Assembly: GCF_022376445.1 (NCBI RefSeq)
Contig: NW_025955546.1
Coordinates: forward strand, 1-21,373
Direction of reading: 5' to 3'
Origin: Fomitopsis serialis
Taxonomy: Eukaryota > Basidiomycota > Agaricomycetes > Polyporales > Fomitopsidaceae
DNA: 21,373 nucleotides
Below the pieces are notes generated by a model. It had not been told where the DNA came from. It did not search any database and was given only the letters and a program-made list of their open reading frames with translations. Position 1 is the first letter of the stretch; the number at the start of each line of letters is the position of its first letter. The translations under genes were made by a program, and so were the position numbers. Below are positions 8,473-19,565 of this stretch, in pieces.

Positions 8473-11400
8473 TCAGAGCGCCCCAGCCCACTGGATAAGA
8501 GCAGCCAAACGAGTATTTGTCTTGAGGTTCGGAAACGACGATAGGCAGCCATGGACCTGTTGGCAGAAGGATGTGTACTTCTCCCGCTTGTCTGAGTCTG
8601 CCGGCAAAGACTTGACGGACATTAATACGCATCCTCCATGTCAGTCGAATGATTCAGTCCTTACCTGATATATATTCTGCATAGTTGATAGCATCGTAAG
8701 CACAGATCCCACACATTTCTCCCGCATGGCGACAGTCTTCGGCTCCTGATCCTGGTTGGTTAGAAGATGATGCGATAGGTTCGCGACGACCTCTATCGTA
8801 CCGTCAGCCAAGTTACATCACACACTAGAATAAAATCTTACTCTGTACAAAGGGCATCTGCTTGTTCACGAAGTCTTTCTTGGTGATCTTGTAATCTGCC
8901 GAGTCTGCGTCCAGCGAGCACGGCATGTCGTCCAGGAGGGGATGTCGTAGGCCATCGATCGAGCAGAGCAGAGACATGTACTCGTGCTCAATGGTGATCT
9001 TTGTTGCCACTAAACTCTGCATGAGAACGTCAAGAAATTGGAACTGGTACACCTGGACAATGTTCCGTGAGTATTGTACTGACGACATGGCCATGTCACT
9101 CGGACACTCACAAAGTATGCGGAAGGATCCAATCGGAGAACCATCAACATGAATCGCAGGCCGACACGACGACGCCAGGAATCGTCGCTGATCTTTTCCC
9201 AGGACTGCGGACCCAAAGTGAGATACCAAGACCAATCCTGGCGACAGGCTCAGTTCCTCTGACCACCGATGACCACCCATATACTCACCCTTTTGCCGTT
9301 TTGAACCAGCACGCTGGCACATCCGACCCAGCAATCCACCCACCTATCCGTCTCGTCGCTGTACTGTTCCAAGGACTCAGACTCATTGGGGCCGCTGAAG
9401 TGCCTCATCACGAGGCGATAGATCGTCTCGGCGATGTCTTGAACAATGATCTATCATACATGTGAGAGCACACCTCAAGTGGACCACGAAGGGATTTACC
9501 TCGCATACGGCTTCGTCATTCTGCTTTAACTCTTTTCCCTTCGCTGAGTTCTCGGGATCGAGTGCAGCGACAAGCTCTGGATCGTCCCAATTCATGTCTT
9601 CCACATCGAAGTACTCCTGACTTTCCTGACTATCCTCCGCCGTCTCAACCGATGGTCGTACCCGCCGTGGTGGAGGAAGAGCGGCTGCTCTAGCATCGAG
9701 GAATGATTGCACGAGCTTCCGTATCTCCCTCCCTGTTAGCACGTTGGCGCTGAGTTGCGTATCGAGGGAAAAGATACGCTTAACCCACGCTACAAATGGA
9801 GGTCATCAGCTATGGACCACAGAGAGCGCGGGGAGGGGTGGGGAGGAGGAGTACACTTACGGCCTCTCAACCAGGCAGGATCCGGATACTCTGACACAGT
9901 TTGGCCCGGGTTCATGACAGGGGTCTCGATGATGCGACGCGCACATCCGAGCAGTAGTTGGACACCCGTAGCTACTTGAATATCGCCGCGTGTTCGCACG
10001 TACTCGTCCACTAGGACGTTGGTCATATGAGCAAGCAAATCCCATATGTCTAGCAGAGGCAGACGTAGATGTCGCAGGAGGATGGCGAGGTGCATGAGGC
10101 CTCTGATGCATGCCCTACGTATTTCGTGATCGGCGTCCTCGAAGATGACATATCGCCGTACGGCAGTAAGGCAATGCTTGATGTTCCCCATGGATGGTTC
10201 GAGGTAGAAAGCAACGGCCACAGCGCTAAATCGATTGTACAACATGGATAGGTGTTGCGAAGTCGGTGGCTTGCCCTTGGTGAAAGGCACAGATCCGCGA
10301 GGGATGCAAAGGGATAGCAGCTTTTTCACCTTCGGTGATGGACCTACAGTACCATGATCTCCGTCGTTCCGCGGACGTGTATCACCCGCTGCCTTCACGA
10401 CGAGCTTCAGTAGCAGGGTGTAGGCGGTATCACTGAGCTTGTTCTCGAATAGGAGGCTGATATCGCTGTGCCGAAGGAAACTCGGGAGTTCCGGAGTTTC
10501 GTCCGACAGGTTGGCAAAGTTGCGACTCTTGAATATTTCTAACAAGCGATTGAACAGCACGGTGGCATCGTCTAGCGACCACTTCCACTTGTGGGTGAGG
10601 ACCAGGCATCGGGCCACCAATATGCGTGTGTATTTGTTCATTTGGCGTAACATACCCATCGAAAGAGATTGATCCCGAACGGCGTCTGTAGTTAACTCGA
10701 CGCGATCGAGCGCCAGAGTGACAAACTGCCACGATGCAGGTATGCGAGGTGACGAAAGGGATGTCCCATGCACGGAGAATTGCGAGAGAGAACACAGGTT
10801 GAAGATGCCATGCCACAGCTTCTCACTAGCGTCGACCTTTGTGGCAGCGTTGTCCAGGAGTCCTTCATTGGAAATGAGTTCTTGTAAGATGCCCCAAAGA
10901 GAAACGAGACGATCGTTGGTGTCGAGATAGGCATCTCTAGCCGATACCCAAGTCTCAATGTAGTGGATCAAACATACCCACAGCTCGGCAATTCTTCTTG
11001 TGAAGGCTGGATCCACTCCATCCGGTAGGACGCTGCCGTCCACAAAAGGGATTAGCAGATTGTCGAAGCCCACGGCCCATAAGCGGGTCAGCAATCGTTT
11101 GCAATGAAGATTGACACTTGATCCTTCGACGTTTCCGTACTGTTTCACGCGATGGCATTCGAGTCGGGTCGTCGCTTCCAGTATGAACCATCGAATTTCC
11201 AACTCCAGAATACTCGGACGTTCGTCGTCTGGTAACACTTCCGTTGGTTCGTCAATAGTTTTGCACAGTTGATCGAGGTGCCTCTGCAGCGACACGTATA
11301 GCGCCACATAATCCTCTTCAGCAATGCAGCTCAAGAGCCAAGAGAGATGCTGCGCTGACGAGTGGAAGAGTAATTGCCATGATCGAGAGTCTTCTGCTAT

Positions 11401-14400
11401 CGGTAGGTCTCTTTGAGAGAATGCGTCGCGCAGACGCTGACACGTCTTCTCCCAGACATTTTCGAGGTCCTGCACAGACATGGAAGGGCGGAGGTCGAGG
11501 TTGAGATAGGAAAATGGGGTCGGACGATGCACATCGCGCTCGGTAGTAATGAGTCCTACCAATTCGTAGAGACATCCTCGTTGGAGGTAGCAATCGGTTC
11601 CGAAGCTTCGACCAGCACCCAGATACGGTACGGCGCAGTCGAGCGTGATACGACGCGAAGGTAGTTTATGCTTGCTACCCGCCTCGACAGGGACTCGTGC
11701 ATGCAATTGGTCTGCGTCATCACTCCAGTAGTCTTGTAGAGTACGCTCCTTGGCCGCCGCGGCTTTCGTCCCTCGAGACTTCGGTTTGGATGCAGCAGCC
11801 GAACCGTGATTTCGGCGAACGGGAGAGGCGGTATTGGTTGCGACTTGCTCCGCATCAATCGTCACGGGTGTCTTGTGTGCTCTCCCGGAGACAATCTGCC
11901 CGCCTTCGCCAGCAAACGCGAATGAGGTACCCTGGTCACGCGGCTCCTTGCCTTTGCGCTTCGCTTTTGCCTTGGAACGGCCGTCACCGGTCTGAATATG
12001 TTGCCTGACTAGTTCACAAAGCAGGTAAGGGTCGAAAATATCAGGAACATCACCAGAACTCACCGGGAACATCTTCAAACGGAGAGGCGCTTCGTGATCT
12101 TGAAGCACGCTCGAAAGAGAGAACCGTCTGACGACCTGAAGCATGCCTAGCTCCGGCCGTGACGACATGTAGCGTATTCGAGGAAATCTTTGCACCGCCG
12201 CGCGAACGACTTTTCCTCGTGCGGTTCTTCTTGTCATCGGAAACCTCGTGCGTGTCAGCATGCGATCGATGGGGTCCTGCTCCCAAACTGCTCCACCCGT
12301 AGGCCCGTTCCGACGAGATGACTGCTCGGGAACCCAAGATCTCCCTCAGCGGAAGCATACTGTCGAACCTCCCGTCCTGCACGTCGCTTGCTTTGACGGG
12401 GCCTGTCCATGTCTGACTCCGAGGTGGCATCTGGCGAGCCGACATCAGATTCAGCGTCCACTATCTCGACATCCGAGCTCTCCGAGTCTCCACGAATGTC
12501 GATAATTGCCCGTTCAGATACAGTCCGTCTGATGACCCTTGACTGACCAGGTCTTAACGGCTGTTCTTCCTCTCTATCCTCACTGTTACCGCGGATCGGC
12601 GGCGTAGCAGGGCGTCGCGGCCTGGATTCCTGTACGTTACGGAAGTGTTGATCTATCATGACTCGCGGCCACATATGACTCAAAGCTGTGCGGTCTTCGG
12701 ACCGCATCTCGTTGACGAATGAATCATTGGTGCCAGAGTCACCGTCAAGATCGTCGACGGAGCGAGTAGGAGATGAGTGATGACCGTCAGAAACTATCAT
12801 GACATCGGAGTCGGACGCTTCGGATGGTCGTGTGCTGTGAGGTGGTGACATGTCCACGACCACAGGCGTCGATGAGGGTGGAGGCATGGGGCTGCCAGCA
12901 TGGTGGGGGAAGTCGTTATCGAGGTCAAGAGGATGCCATTGCATGTCCTGAAAGCTGGCATCGCCTGGGAAGGGGGAACTCGGGGGCGTCTGCAAGGGAA
13001 GCGACGCTGAGCTCTTCCGCCGTCGCCACGTCGGCGCGGGTTCGTCGATGTGTTCATCAGAGCTATCGTTGGGGGTGATCTTAGCGACCGGCTCCGCGTG
13101 TTCGTCTGACCTAGACTAACATTTTCTCTTGTCAGCTAGGATCGAATTGCGATGAGACATATCTACCTCAGTAGCAGCTCGCTCTGGAGTATCCGATTTG
13201 CGTGATATGTGCTTCCTCCTCATAGGGAATGGTCTTGCGCGCCTTCGACGAGGATTTGTTTCCTGTTTATCTGCAACATCATCGACGGCGCTGTCGTCGC
13301 TGCTAAACGTCTCGTTAAATGCGCTTGGCTGCCACCTTGTTCGCTGCGGCGGGTCCTTGGAATTATCCAATCTTGGTGATTGTTGCGCAGGCCCCGCGGC
13401 AGTCATTTGATTGCTTGGGCTCCTCCTATGCCGCGGTCGCCGCCTAGACGACCTTTCTTCCTCTCCTTCATCCGCATCAAATACCGACGCTACCTCACGA
13501 CTCATACTTCGTGTTCTGCCCTCCCTTTGTCTCTGACTTTCGTCCTCCGCGTCCTGATCGTCCTCCTGCCCTGAATAGTCACCATCACTACCCTCGTCTC
13601 CTGAGCGCGCCGCGCTCCTACTGCGATGCCTGCTGCGGCGGCGAGGACTAATCACCTTGACGATGGCGTCTGGGTTTGAGCGCATCTGCTGCTTGTACAG
13701 GGCCTTGTCGTATGCGTAGGGGTTCTTCTGACGGGCAAGACGCGTGCGCAGCGAATAGCGCGCCTGCGCTTGTTCAGCAGCGATGTTCGCCAATTGCTCT
13801 TCTGGGATTTCGCCCACCGGTAGATGTACGGTCGAAGGACCCGCGACAGGAGATGAGGGTTTTGGGGAGAGACTCGCGCTCCTGGGTCTTGTTGGCGAGT
13901 GAATTGGCGTGAGCGGGGAGGAGTGTCGCGACGACTGAGATACTCTAGAAGACGCTGATGGAGAAGCGCAAGGTTGTACAGCGCGTCGGGGCGGTGTCCG
14001 AGGGAAACTTGGTGGGGGACTGAAGAGGGAGAGTGGGTCCGCTGAAGGGGATAGTGTCGGAGAAGGTGCATCAGGAATTAGTGGAAGAGAATCCTTGATG
14101 GAACGACCGGGGGAGAGACCGATTGAGTCTACAGCAAATGACGCGACGTGCGCATCAACTGCTCCCTCCTGCATGTCAATATGGTCTGTGTCGTATCCAG
14201 CAGCGATCAACGGGTCTTCATCGTCGGAATCAATGGCGGGTGTAGGAAGCAGCGAACTGGATGCGGGTGAAGAACTCTGCATGTGTTGGGGTGTGTGTCT
14301 GTCCCTGGGAGTAGGGGATGTAGCCGAGTTGCTCTGCGAGCGAGTCGGCGCAGCATTGATATTCGGCGGAGAGTACGGTCGCGATTGAGGTGAAGGTGAA

Positions 14401-14724
14401 GGTGAGGAATCGTATTCAGCGCATAAGCCCAGTGCGTGAGACAGCTGGAGAAGCGGGTCAATCGAGTCTGGGCATAGTCAAAGAGCTTCTCACCTTTCGA
14501 CGCTTCCATGGCGAGCCAGGAACTCGTTGGATGCGAAAACAGCCCACACCCTCTGCACCCACACCGGGACCTCCACGCACATCTCCAAGAGCAACCATAT
14601 CGGCATCTACGGTATGAGCGCGCAAGCGCAGCTGCTCGCGTCCTCTCCAGTAGGAAGGAGAACCGGCCTTGAACTCTTCCAACTCTTCAGGATCAGACGT
14701 TGGTACCGGTTCATCGTTGTCCAT
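8473..14724 (-). CDS. MUS7: Mus7/Mms22 family replication-fork repair protein
   Basis: Ten exons in transcript order: 14724-14494, 14444-13167, 13115-12369, 12321-9861, 9789-9500, 9450-9289, 9204-9112, 9052-8842, 8792-8665 and 8610-8473. All introns are GT-AG and phase-consistent, giving 1912 residues, close to the size of fission yeast Mus7. Mus7/Mms22 works with a cullin ubiquitin ligase (Rtt101-Mms1 in budding yeast) to repair stalled or broken forks in the nucleus. Residues 1-750 are acidic and Ser/Pro-rich but contain the short conserved motifs of the family: RYSLRTRLARQKNPYAYDKA near 306-325, SHMWPRVMIDQHF near 649-661, and DPIDRMLTRTR near 768-778. The large C-terminal helical domain follows (for example SWLLSCIAEEDY and FVTLALDRVELT) and continues through the small exons (RWVDCWVGCASVLVQNGK; WRRRVGLRFMLMVLRLDPSA) to the end LIQWAGAL. 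Intron 3 (12368-12322) uses a weaker donor, GTTCGA, and is the least certain junction. I see no breaks. Confidence 0.92.
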
Positions 14725-15137
14725 CTGCCATGGGCGTCGCCTGGGAGCGTTTGTCGATGACCAGACTGACAGAAACCTTCGTCCAGATAGAAAGTGCCAG
14801 AAAAGCCTCGAGATGCAGCGGCTCGCCGTTCGTCTGTGGTTTGTCTGGAATTTCGCAAGATGATAGCCGTCGACGGTCAGACCGGTCACAGTCGACTAGT
14901 AACTGGCATCCATGACCACGCGTTACCTTTATAATCACGTGTGCGTGACCGACCGCGTTGAGTCACGCTAGTAGTAGTTCCCGCTAAGTAAGTTATGAGA
15001 TGTGTATATGAGTGTATTGATCAGCACAGCAGGTAGGATGCTTTGTCTTTGTACTCGGTATGATCAATGACGCTCGGTGTAAGCGATGGTTTGATTCGTA
15101 CTACAGTTCGTCGTGCCATGACAGTCGTGGTTACATT
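14725..15137 (-). other. Intergenic stretch upstream of Mus7, downstream of esterase
   Basis: This 413-nt gap lies between two minus-strand genes in tandem. It should hold the esterase 3' end and the Mus7 promoter and leader. A TATAAAGG-like string occurs on the minus strand around 14928-14935, about 205 nt before the Mus7 start, which is far for a TATA box. No gene is supported here. Confidence 0.45.
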
Positions 15138-17660
15138 TTACGGGAATAGCAACATCAGTTCGTTCAGTAGGCTAATTGCATCAGCCCGGAAAGTATCTGC
15201 AGTGATTTCGACCTCAGGTGCAGGATCGACGAAGGTCAACAACGGCGGTGCAGATGCATCGGAGCCCCATTGGTCCCAAGTGATGTCCGATAGCTTGCTG
15301 AGACCAGACTCAAGATCTGCCGGAGCATTGGGATTGAGATTCGTAGTGAAGAAGACTAAATGGTTGATGGTTGATAAACAAGTTGAATCAGCGTTAGCCA
15401 ATGTTATTTAATGGATAAGAAACGTACTGAGCGCATCTGGTGCAATGTAATCGATAGAGGTAAAGAACTCCAGGAGATCGGTTGCATGCGCCGCTCCCAA
15501 GTAAGGCACCGTCACGCTGCCACGCTTGTAAACTAGAAAGACACAGGATGAGCATCCGAGAGCGTCAGTCAGAGGGGACGGTGACTGAACGATATGCCCA
15601 TGCATCCTGGGTCTGCGATACTGTCTCCAAGAAGTAACGACGAGGTGCTTGCCATAACCAGTCGCCTTGGAAAGACGCAAGGCGCTTGAACTCCGGCCTA
15701 TCTAGAAGTCAGTACGTGTTCACGGAACACAACGAGAACGTCGCACGTTAGTGCCCACAGCAAGCCGGTGTCATATGGCGCGCCCTGCATTCGGTGAGGG
15801 TTTCATCAAAGTTAAGGGGCGGGGCACGTACCTCGGAAATGTCGGAGGGGTATGCCTCTCCCAAATCTTCGATTTGTGAATCAGAAGCAATAGGGATGTA
15901 GCTAGAGTAGACGGTCAGAATCAATGCTGTCCAGATCCATGTCACATACTTAGACTGTACATATTCGAGGAACTCCTCATCCGTTCTACAGCTTCCTCGT
16001 CAGAACAGCACAAGCATCGGTGAGATGGCATACGTGATGTTAGTGTTGGCAAAAGAGAAGAGAGTTCCCTCGTCATAGCAGTCTCCGATGATGACCGGTA
16101 CCTATGGTATGTAACATCCGTCACCGACTCCTTGACTAAAGCGCAATAACTCAGACTGGCCTACCTTAGCATACAACCCCTGCTGTATGTACTTCATCCC
16201 GCCGCGTAGAATGTATTGCCCGTCGATTCGCGGTTCCCAAGCCAGCGTCAGACTCTGGTAGCTGAAGAAGCTGGGGCTCAACGCGATCGCGGCTTGTAGT
16301 ACCACATAATCTACGGCGCGAAGGCAGGCTAAAGTGTCGGCCTCTCCGGAGCAGCCCACATTTTCCACCAGTTGATCATAGTATTGTTGCCCTTCCGCGA
16401 CAGTTCCCAAGGAGATCGGAGGTCCTGATTCCTAGAATGGGCATCAATGACTGCGAGGTAGCCAGCGAATGTGAGGGTAGTCTATACCATGACCCCGGCG
16501 CGGAACAGACCGCCCGTATCGCCGTCATTCCAAACCAGGTGAGCAGCGACAGAGTATGCGCCAGCACTTTCTCCCCAGCTGTGTGATGACGTCCAATGAG
16601 CTCAAGTGACGGCCGCGCCAAAAGCCAAAGTCTCAGAAGACCGCACCCACATTGTTACCTTCTCAGGGTCGCCTCCGAACTGCGAAATGTACTTGTTGAC
16701 CCATTGTAACGCGAGCCGCTCTAGAAATCAGGCGATTGCGTGAGATTGAGTCCGATAGTCTACAGATCAGCTCCAGTACTCACGATCGCGAAGCCCGAGG
16801 TTAGTTGCGTTCGCATCCAGGACTTCTTGGCTGGCGAGGAATCCAAATGCTGTAACGTAGTCAGACATGAGAGCGCATCCGAGTTGGCATGTACTACATA
16901 CCATTGACGCGGTAATTCAGGGCCACGAAGATGATCGGTTGACCGAGTGCGATGGATCTTTCCACGTACAGTGATCCATCGTACGTTGAAGCGTCTCCAA
17001 TCTCGAATGCGCCTGCGACAGATTCGATTCAGTACAGGTTGCATGTCGCAAGAGCTCATGAGCCAGACCTCCGAAGATCCACTGCGGGTACTGAGTATCA
17101 TGTAGTCGTGAAATACGTGGCGCGAAATACTCACGAATAACACAGGAAGGTTATCCCCGGCTGATGCTGTTGCTGGCTTGATCACGTTGAGGTTTAAGCC
17201 TGCAGAGAACGATAGTCAGTATTTTATGATCGTTCGAATGGTGGAAAGGAGCCGACAGTCTTCGGAAACTAAACCTCCCGACGTAGTGATCGTCACGTTC
17301 TTCGGCAAGAGTTCGGGAAGCACGATGTCCTGCTGCGGGCACGCTGCTCCGTAGGTCGTGGCATCTGCAACCCCGGTGAATGGCTCAGGTTCCTGGGGAG
17401 CCGCGAAGCGTAGATTTCCCACTCTGCATAGACCAGGCAGTTAGTACGGTAGCAGGCTGAGGACGAGAAATGGCTTACGGAGGCTGGGCGTAATTCATCC
17501 CGAGGAAGGAGGTCACACTACCCGAAGTGACACCTTGGTACGTTCCATAATCCAGAGCTGCTGTGGGCGAGGGTTCCACGTCTCGAGACGCAAAGGGCAC
17601 ACTGAGGGCCGGAGTGATGCCCAAGGCCAGCAGTTGCAGAAGTTGACAGAAGGACCGCAT
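15138..17660 (-). CDS. Secreted type-B carboxylesterase/lipase (Candida rugosa lipase-like)
   Basis: Sixteen exons in 2.5 kb, transcript order: 17660-17479, 17423-17257, 17199-17135, 17081-17069, 17012-16902, 16849-16784, 16720-16651, 16578-16488, 16431-16165, 16101-16034, 15985-15950, 15901-15832, 15784-15747, 15697-15591, 15532-15428 and 15355-15138. Every junction keeps phase and the product is 557 residues, the usual length. It hydrolyses carboxylic esters outside the cell; substrates of this family include lipids and sterol esters. A signal peptide covers about 1-20 (LLQLLALGITPALS). Family blocks in order are QPPVGNLRFAAP, EDCLNLNV, the oxyanion hole IFGGAF (140-145), the nucleophile elbow GESAG with Ser229, Glu355 in YDEGT, and His466 in AAHATDL. 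The triad is complete. Exon 4 is only 13 nt. A TATA box lies 57 nt before the ATG. Fungi often carry many paralogues, so the exact substrate cannot be read from sequence. Confidence 0.93.
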
Positions 17661-17716
17661 CGTATGAGAGGTACAGATGCTACTGGGCACCACTGCTACA
17701 GACGAGTCTCGCATGA

Positions 17717-17724
17717 CTTTTATA
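17717..17724 (-). promoter_or_regulatory. TATA box of the esterase gene
   Basis: The minus strand reads TATAAAAG, ending 56 nt before the esterase ATG at 17660. This is a near-perfect eukaryotic TATA element at a distance typical of highly regulated fungal genes for secreted enzymes with short leaders. Confidence 0.6.
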
Positions 17725-18815
17725 ACATCGGAAGCATGGACAAAGATGCTCTCACGTACATGTGGAGGTTTTTGGAAATCCTGTTGACCACGAAGCACCG
17801 TAGCGGGGACTTGAGCCGTATCAGTCCCGATGAAGCTGGCAGTGTACGGTCGTGCTAGATGTCAGCAGGAAGGCCTGTGATAAATCGGACGGGAGGTGAG
17901 TCTTGGTTGATCTCCGGAGTTTTGTCTCCGTATGACGATGCTACCACAACTGCACCTTGAGAAATCATATGGCCATACTCCATACCTCAGCTGACAATGT
18001 TCTTTGAAGTGTACGGTCCATGGCAACGCAGTAACGCACAAACCAAGACATCCTAGTGGTATCATGAGATCAGTCCGTCGCATGCAGCAACCACTGCTGA
18101 CCTGCTCTCGCCAGCGACCTCACTTCCTTAGGCGTGCAACGTCAGAGGACCTATGCGCTGGGGATCACACGTCTGGACACCTGGGCTGGCAATGCGCTGG
18201 TAACTCGCCCACATAGATCCCGACGCTCTGTGTACTCAGTTAAAAATAGCCCGGTTCGACTATCTCGGCGAGTCCAGAGGAAGACTTTAGGTGGGGAATA
18301 AACGTACCGCGGCCCGAATTGCAGGTGTTTCTTCCTTGCTGCTTCGATTGCTTGCTTCAGGATTCGCTGCGCAGTTTCGAAGGCCGATCGCCGCATTGAC
18401 ATCAACACTGCATGCAAATGAGTAGCGTAATGTGAGAGTAAGCCCATTGAGTTGACATACTCACCATGCGCAAGCTGGTCATGAGGTACAGCGTCCGCTC
18501 GATGGGACCCAATTAGGGACGGGTTCCTGAGTTCCTCGGGCAGACAGACAGACAACCCTTGATCCTACCTTCCAGTGAGCGCACCGAGTTCGAGGCAGTG
18601 CACCGTCGGACATCAACTGTGAACGTTTGAACCCTCGTCATAAGCCTAGCAATTTTCAAGGGTTGTGAAACCTACATAAGTAGTAATGGTCATCATGCGC
18701 ATGAATCAGCATCTCTGGAGTATACCCAAGGTAACCCTGTCACGATTCATGTTGGGGCCCGGGGAGCCTGAGCAGACCCATGATGTCAAGGATGCAAGTC
18801 GTTGACCCAACTTGA

Positions 18816-18834
18816 GCTTGAAGCCTCTTCAAGC
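18816..18834. repeat. Perfect 8-bp inverted repeat with 3-bp spacer
   Basis: GCTTGAAG, spacer CCT, CTTCAAGC. A dyad this size in a divergent promoter could bind a dimeric regulator, but chance is a fair alternative. It lies about 730 nt upstream of the receptor start and 1.15 kb from the esterase start. Confidence 0.4.
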
Positions 18835-19157
18835 GTAGGTTACTGTACATCAGATCGACATGTTTCCTCTACTGCAGTGACATATTCGGCGCCCAATACT
18901 CATGAAGCTGATCGCATCCCGACATGAGTCTAGCACTCGCGACTGCCGGAGGTGCGGCAACGTTGATTAATGATTGTGGGTTGACGTGAAGCACTGAGCA
19001 GTGAAGTTATACTAGGTATCGCACAATGCACATGCCACTTCAAGCGATAGCGTCTGCGATGCATTGGTGTATTTCGGCAGCAGCCTGGATTGCAGTGATC
19101 TGAGAAGGACAGCCCGCGGCGACTGTGCGTTGTGTTGAACAAGGGTCAGAACGTTGG

Positions 19158-19175
19158 GTGAACGTGAACGTGAAC
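19158..19175. repeat. Three tandem GTGAAC hexamers
   Basis: GTGAAC is repeated three times without mismatch and runs on into GT. It lies about 390 nt upstream of the pheromone receptor start. It does not match the Ustilago pheromone response element (ACAAAGGGA). A binding-site role is inference. Confidence 0.55.
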
Positions 19176-19565
19176 GTTTGCACGGTGATTTTGACGCGGG
19201 CGCCTCAGGGCGGAAGCTGATTGCCGTATATGGACGCCTCAATCATTCGTCTGTGTATAGCAAGCCTCCTTGTTCTTCTTCGCCTTGTGTAGCCATGCTT
19301 CGAGGTCTCGAGACGCATAATACAACGTATCCCATACTCAGAATCAAGTATGAGTACTCTGGAGGCATGCACTATGTTCGCAACCCCTCCCCCTCCGCGT
19401 ATCCTTCCCATTTGCTCAGTTGCCCACTCTTCAGCTTCAAGCGCACAATTGAGGGTGTAGAGTCGTGGCCGTGTCAGTGTACTGCCTGCATCGGCCCTGT
19501 TGCGCAGAGAACTTGTCTGGCAATCTCTCATTAAACGCTGTGGATCAATAGTTCAGGGCACGACA

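Larger units (their letters stand above)
17661..19565. other. Divergent intergenic region between esterase and pheromone receptor
   Basis: This 1.9 kb separates the starts of two divergent genes. It holds the esterase TATA box, a minus-strand open stretch at 18151-18555 with an intron-like pattern but no recognised product, an 8-bp inverted repeat at 18816-18834, and three tandem GTGAAC hexamers at 19158-19175. I scanned both strands by eye for pheromone precursors (short reading frames ending Cys-aliphatic-aliphatic-X-stop) and found none with a usable start codon. I also saw no tRNA and no transposon ends. Confidence 0.5.

Noticed and set aside
8825..9343. 172-residue minus-strand open frame as a separate gene
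   Set aside because: It is a read-through of Mus7 exons 7 and 8 with their introns. The phase-correct spliced frame carries the family sequence.
10069..12008. Several plus-strand open frames of 60-103 residues opposite Mus7
   Set aside because: They are shadows of the long 2461-nt Mus7 exon, with no independent features.
14458..14938. Upstream minus-strand starts before the Mus7 ATG
   Set aside because: The ATG at 14724 has a good context and begins the acidic MDNDEPVPTSDPEELEEF typical of an N-terminus. The sequence upstream has no protein-like character.
18181..18195. Minus-strand Cys-Pro-Asp-Val-stop near the orphan fragment
   Set aside because: The two middle residues are not aliphatic and the frame does not start like a pheromone precursor.
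18214..18243. CaaX-like end (Cys-Val-Leu-Ser-stop) on the plus strand, suggestive of a pheromone precursor
   Set aside because: An in-frame stop at 18214-18216 lies only four codons before the cysteine, so there is no reading frame to make a precursor.
19124..19138. Cys-Ala-Leu-Cys-stop on the plus strand
   Set aside because: No ATG was seen in this frame over the preceding 100 nt, and Cys is not a usual last residue of a farnesylation box.
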